DNA of 64,000 bases from Atrina japonica (Eukaryota > Mollusca > Bivalvia > Pterioida > Pinnidae), in contig BROG01000032.1 of NCBI GenBank assembly GCA_030159075.1, positions 194,001 through 258,000 on the forward strand, read 5' to 3'. The translations under genes were made by a program, and so were the position numbers. Below, piece after piece: positions 63,501-64,000 of the stretch (within the stretch, counting starts at the first letter, position 1; each line of letters opens with the position of its first letter). Under the pieces are notes generated by a model. It did not search any database. It was given only the letters and a program-made list of their open reading frames with translations, and was not told the origin of the DNA.

Positions 63501-63887
63501 AAAAAAAAATACCTGGGGCCCAGTCTTTTAATAGCTGACTTGCAAGTATTAAGATTCCTTTCTGCCTTGATGCAGATGCCAAAGTTTAAATTTCATTTTT
63601 ACTATGAAACCATTAGACGTTACTTAATATTTAATCGGCCGATGCACAAATTCTGACTAAAAAAATGATTTGTAAAAACCAACCTGCGAGTCATCTGGAG
63701 AAAAAACTGCATCAAAGGCAAACATCTTTGGTGCCGTAGGAGTTGTCTTTCTGTGTGCTGAGGTAGGGATTCCAATAGAAGAAGGATCAAAAACTGTAAC
63801 TTGTTTTTTCCGAGGGTCAATGGACAAGCATGACTGGCTTTGTTCACCGTGAGAGCTCAAAGAGCAGATCTTTAACATTACCTTGAC
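29671..63887 (-). CDS. KIF26: KIF26-type atypical kinesin (5'-partial, 10 exons)
   Basis: Microtubule-binding kinesin-like protein of the KIF26A/KIF26B/VAB-8 family. In vertebrates these proteins lack ATPase activity and act in signalling and cell polarity or migration rather than transport (family knowledge). Coding exons on the minus strand: 63887-63684, 63432-63339, 60101-59904, 51144-50992, 49808-49716, 44303-44159, 38835-38673, 37056-33945, 30887-30682, 29853-29671. All have AG/GT borders, and the phases (0,1,1,1,1,2,0,1,0) join without a break into 1516 codons plus TGA. Residues 1-350 are the motor domain, with a P-loop-like GYSKLGKS at 95-102 and the HVPHRDSK and LLRDSLG microtubule-binding region. 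Residues 351-1388 are a Ser-rich tail with blocks shared with vertebrate KIF26 ([37 protein letters not shown]). [10 protein letters not shown] lies near the C-terminus. The first motor strands and any N-terminal region lie beyond the window edge. The family call is firm; I cannot say whether the animal has one or two KIF26 genes. Confidence 0.95.
30225..30585. repeat. 48-bp minisatellite in the last KIF26 intron
   Basis: About seven units with gtcagtcagtgctaaggtac and agagtaatgtgtcagtatac. The 48-base unit (16 codons) keeps several frames open by chance. The rest of this 828-base intron shows nothing. Confidence 0.9.
30682..30887 (-). CDS. KIF26: KIF26 exon: conserved DVERL segment
   Basis: 206 nt, phase 1 to 0, acceptor ttttttcaag and donor gtaatt. 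It starts [20 protein letters not shown] and ends [20 protein letters not shown]. The K.Y..DDVERL.RRR block is a C-terminal signature of vertebrate KIF26A/B, so this exon is assigned with confidence even though the first half is low complexity. Confidence 0.9.
30888..32920 (-). other. KIF26 intron, part, nothing else seen
   Basis: Part of the 3.1-kb intron between exons 33945 and 30887. AT-rich, no recognisable element until the SINE at 32921. Confidence 0.5.
32921..33164 (-). mobile_element. tRNA-derived SINE, family 1, full length
   Basis: In minus orientation the head has an A box in tggttgagtggttagagc (33151-33131) and a B box in ggttcaagcccc (about 33093-33080), as in tRNA genes. The body holds a tail ending in gtgtggcgtaaaac. 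Related copies lie at 33613-33850 and 55783-55950. Confidence 0.8.
33466..33520. repeat. (TA)n microsatellite, interrupted
   Basis: Two TA blocks around cacacatg, preceded by a short gtgtgtg tract. It sits between the two SINEs. Confidence 0.85.
33613..33850 (+). mobile_element. tRNA-derived SINE, family 1, opposite orientation
   Basis: A box tccgagtggttagagc at 33621 and a weakened B box near 33680, then the shared body and the tail gtgtggcgtaaaat. It lies inverted relative to the copy at 32921-33164 and ends about 95 bases from the donor of the giant KIF26 exon. Confidence 0.8.
33945..37056 (-). CDS. KIF26: KIF26 giant exon: Ser-rich tail
   Basis: 3112 nt, phase 0 to 1, acceptor tttatttcag and donor CTA/gtaagt. 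It encodes residues 351-1387. Near the start are [20 protein letters not shown] and [16 protein letters not shown], then [14 protein letters not shown], all recognisable KIF26 tail blocks. A Trp motif, E(E/Q)(Q/H)W(I/V)DGP, occurs three times (about 36441-36416, 36381-36358 and 36275-36251). The rest is rich in Ser, Pro, Lys and Asp and is probably disordered. Near the end come SGNDSGIV and [20 protein letters not shown], then a basic KKKGSKRKR patch. The frame stays open past the donor by chance for about 38 codons; the donor is chosen because it restores frame with the next conserved exon. Confidence 0.93.
37117..37260. mobile_element. pogo-like MITE
   Basis: 144 bases with terminal inverted repeats CAGTAGAACCTG and CAGGTTCCACTG, preceded by TA (followed by TG, so the target duplication is imperfect). 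The interior repeats gagagaccac. The ends resemble Tc1/mariner superfamily elements of the pogo type. Confidence 0.6.
37430..37700 (-). mobile_element. tRNA-derived SINE, family 2
   Basis: In minus orientation it contains gtagagtgctggatatgcaa and a B-box-like cgggtttgagcc (about 37646-37634). Further on is the tail tctccatatgagcgaaagat with cttgagtgggacattaaaca. The short open frames inside are not coding. Confidence 0.7.
37701..38672 (-). other. KIF26 intron, part, low-complexity only
   Basis: Between the SINE and exon 38673-38835. Apart from long A tracts (38491-38514 and 38540-38552) nothing is recognised. Confidence 0.5.
38673..38835 (-). CDS. KIF26: KIF26 exon: end of the motor domain
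   Basis: 163 nt, phase 2 to 0, acceptor tcttgtag and donor gtaacc. It encodes [20 protein letters not shown], then [20 protein letters not shown] and [15 protein letters not shown]. This corresponds to the YRDSKLTRLLQDSLGG to alpha6 region of the kinesin fold. A basic MRRRKTK ending marks the motor/tail border. Confidence 0.94.
38836..42195 (-). other. KIF26 intron, part, nothing recognised
   Basis: First part of a 5.3-kb intron. Open frames are short and have no motif. No repeat family was identified by eye. Confidence 0.5.
42196..43343. repeat. tandem duplication of about 575 bp
   Basis: Copy 1 is 42196-42770 and copy 2 is 42771-43343. They are identical over the parts compared except for two single-base length differences, in an A run and a T run. 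The duplicated block has no coding signal. Confidence 0.92.
43599..44146. repeat. tandem duplication of 274 bp next to a KIF26 exon
   Basis: Copy 1 is 43599-43872 and copy 2 is 43873-44146, with one substitution seen (aatcggg against aatcagg). It ends 12 bases from the donor of the switch II exon. Confidence 0.92.
44159..44303 (-). CDS. KIF26: KIF26 exon: degenerate switch II and helix alpha4
   Basis: 145 nt, phase 1 to 2, acceptor ctctctag and donor gtaagtg. It encodes [20 protein letters not shown], then [24 protein letters not shown]. Canonical switch II DLAGSE is replaced by DLGSSS, losing the Glu needed for the switch salt bridge. LGNVI.AL and HVPHR belong to alpha4 and loop 12, the microtubule-facing side, and are well kept. 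Two tandem duplications end just beyond its donor (42196-44146). Confidence 0.94.
44955..45131. mobile_element. pogo-like MITE, second copy
   Basis: Starts TA-CAGTGGAACCTTG and ends GAGGTTCCACT(T)-TA. The interior has agagaccacct and aagaccacc like the copy at 37117. A third, more decayed relative may lie at about 46146-46311 (ends near cccactgta). Confidence 0.55.
45132..48299 (-). other. KIF26 intron, part, nothing else recognised
   Basis: AT-rich intron sequence. A possible decayed MITE at about 46146-46311 is the only structured part seen. Confidence 0.4.
48300..48420 (+). mobile_element. SINE family 2 fragment
   Basis: Contains gcacaggccaaaatttgtag, tggtgacatctctatataag and a tail with tgggatgtaagaca. 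It matches the 3' half of the family 2 SINE at 37430-37700 in the opposite orientation. The tRNA-like head is absent. Confidence 0.6.
48440..48626. repeat. compound (TG)n and (TA)n microsatellite
   Basis: TG tracts at 48440-48500 and TA tracts at 48558-48625, broken by catacatgtacatg. All open frames here are low-complexity artefacts. Confidence 0.95.
48627..49715 (-). other. KIF26 intron, part, nothing recognised
   Basis: No motif or repeat identified. Confidence 0.5.
49716..49808 (-). CDS. KIF26: KIF26 exon: degenerate switch I
   Basis: 93 nt, phase 1 to 1, acceptor tttgtttcag and donor gtaagt. It encodes [20 protein letters not shown] and then [11 protein letters not shown]. In ATP-hydrolysing kinesins switch I reads NxxSSRSH; here the same place is EEEGRSSH, so the Asn and the Arg are missing. 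[10 protein letters not shown] is the following strand. Confidence 0.94.
49809..50991 (-). other. KIF26 intron, nothing recognised
   Basis: 1.2-kb intron between the exons of 51144-50992 and 49808-49716. AT-rich with no structured element seen. Confidence 0.5.
50992..51144 (-). CDS. KIF26: KIF26 exon: mid-motor insert and helix before switch I
   Basis: 153 nt, phase 1 to 1, acceptor ttattgcag and donor gtaatt. It encodes residues 167-216, with [20 protein letters not shown] and then [21 protein letters not shown]. This corresponds to loop L8 and helix alpha3 of the kinesin fold, in the KIF26-specific version ([18 protein letters not shown]). An intron of about 8.8 kb separates it from the preceding exon. 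Confidence 0.94.
52140..52590. repeat. 101-bp minisatellite, about four units
   Basis: Units begin ctaaagaccttatagtac (52207, 52308, 52409 and 52510) and include gcctaaaagccagttaacct and gaacacatgtacc. Confidence 0.9.
53285..53905. repeat. 52-61-bp minisatellite, about eleven units
   Basis: Units contain ccagagatggtgaatcccca, cagtgacaatgttctg and tttgcagtaagtaacc. Some units have an extra caggtga. The array keeps open a 213-codon minus-strand frame that I do not accept as a gene. Confidence 0.92.
53906..55782 (-). other. KIF26 intron, part, nothing recognised
   Basis: Part of the 8.8-kb intron between 59904 and 51144. Several short open frames, none with motif or splice borders. Confidence 0.4.
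55783..55950 (-). mobile_element. SINE family 1 fragment without head
   Basis: Shares with 32921-33164 the tail tttcatgccacacttgataa, the middle agatggtggcagcaatct and the part gtaaactggcc...cattctcacaaaat. The tRNA-like promoter part is missing. Confidence 0.75.
55951..58619 (-). other. KIF26 intron, part; one compound microsatellite
   Basis: A (TG)n(GA)n tract at 57264-57303. Otherwise AT-rich with no recognised element. Confidence 0.5.
58620..59430. repeat. about 65-bp minisatellite, about twelve units
   Basis: Units contain ctctcacagggacttatggg, taccca or taacctg, then aatgaccaaatcaataattt and tgtaaacaatctgaa. Two subtypes alternate: ccaccaatgacc and ctgcaatgatcaaca. Confidence 0.92.
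59904..60101 (-). CDS. KIF26: KIF26 exon: end of P-loop and following helix
   Basis: 198 nt, phase 1 to 1, acceptor ttctcag and donor gtgagt. The split Gly joins to [11 protein letters not shown], giving the GKSYTM end of the P-loop. [15 protein letters not shown] and the strand [17 protein letters not shown] follow, ending [11 protein letters not shown]. This block is highly conserved in the KIF26 family and was the key to recognising the gene. Confidence 0.95.
60102..63338 (-). other. KIF26 intron with one short tandem repeat
   Basis: 3.2-kb intron between the P-loop exons. Apart from the repeat at 61171-61370 and a G run near 62442, nothing is recognised. Confidence 0.5.
61171..61370. repeat. 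69-bp tandem repeat, three units
   Basis: Units start ggtaatcatggagacgggtg and continue aagagagcttatggtaga and ttgtagtacaagcttgttat (61171, 61240 and 61309). Confidence 0.9.
63339..63432 (-). CDS. KIF26: KIF26 exon: P-loop region, first half
   Basis: 94 nt, phase 0 to 1 (donor gtgagt). It encodes residues 69-99: [20 protein letters not shown], then [11 protein letters not shown]. Where classical kinesins read YGQTGSGKT, this reads YGYSKL and is completed to GYSKLGKS by the next exon. The Walker A spacing is kept but the inner Gly is replaced by Lys, as in vertebrate KIF26. Confidence 0.93.
63684..63887 (-). CDS. KIF26: KIF26 exon: start of the motor domain seen here
   Basis: 204 nt, phase 0 to 0, between acceptor ccatag and donor gttggt. 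It encodes residues 1-68, beginning [10 protein letters not shown] and ending in [15 protein letters not shown]. These are early motor-core strands, including the FAFDAVF motif conserved in kinesins (F.FD.VF). The residue before the acceptor lies in an exon outside the window, so the protein is N-terminally incomplete. Confidence 0.93.
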
Positions 63888-64000
63888 CTATGGAAAACAA
63901 ATAACAAAATAAACAATCTGGCATAATTAAAAGCAATTAAATCAAACAAAAGATTTTGGGCAAATTAATCTCTTAACAATTGTGATTTTCATAAATTAAT

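Overview
The window is animal nuclear DNA. It is AT-rich, with small exons, long introns, GT-AG splice sites, tRNA-derived SINEs, TA-flanked MITEs and many minisatellites. The SINE tails and intergenic repeats resemble those of molluscs, so a lophotrochozoan, most likely a bivalve, is my best guess. This is inference from composition and repeat style, not a database match.

Left part (1 to about 21 kb, + strand): a tandemly duplicated cassette of three exon types. K is a Lys/Arg-rich linker, A is the N-terminal half of a C-type lectin-like domain, and B is an extremely Arg-rich C-terminal half. The best copies are A at 1446-1598; A and B at 18279-18431 and 18592-18866; and K, A and B at 19593-19701, 20042-20194 and 20400-20674. 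A candidate last exon that begins with a stop codon lies at 20888. The three A exons are identical and the two good B exons differ at only two synonymous sites, although their introns differ. The module is phase-matched (0 to 0, 537 nt, 179 codons), so tandem copies could be spliced in frame. Between copy 1 and copy 2 lie a transposon-like insertion (about 1.7-5.8 kb), decayed cassette pieces (9.4-10.1 and 15.6-17.2 kb) and a broken Gypsy-type LTR retrotransposon (about 10.8-14.1 kb). This cassette array is the most unusual content of the window.

Middle (21 to 29 kb): no convincing gene. It holds a 30-bp minisatellite, an interval with a short three-copy repeat, and two adjacent arrays of 60-bp and about 77-bp units, which end close to the 3' end of the next gene.

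Right part (29.7 to beyond 63.9 kb, - strand): one large gene, the ortholog of the atypical kinesin KIF26A/KIF26B (VAB-8 group). Ten coding exons (63887 down to 29671) join in consistent phases to encode 1516 residues; the 5' exons lie outside the window. The motor fold is present but switch I and switch II are degenerate, as in the vertebrate proteins that lack ATPase activity. A single 3.1-kb exon encodes a Ser-rich, probably disordered tail, and the last exon ends in a Cys cluster and a possible PDZ ligand. Its introns carry SINEs, pogo-like MITEs, several minisatellites and two near-perfect tandem duplications.

The two genes are convergent (CTLD array on +, kinesin on -) and nothing in the sequence links their functions.
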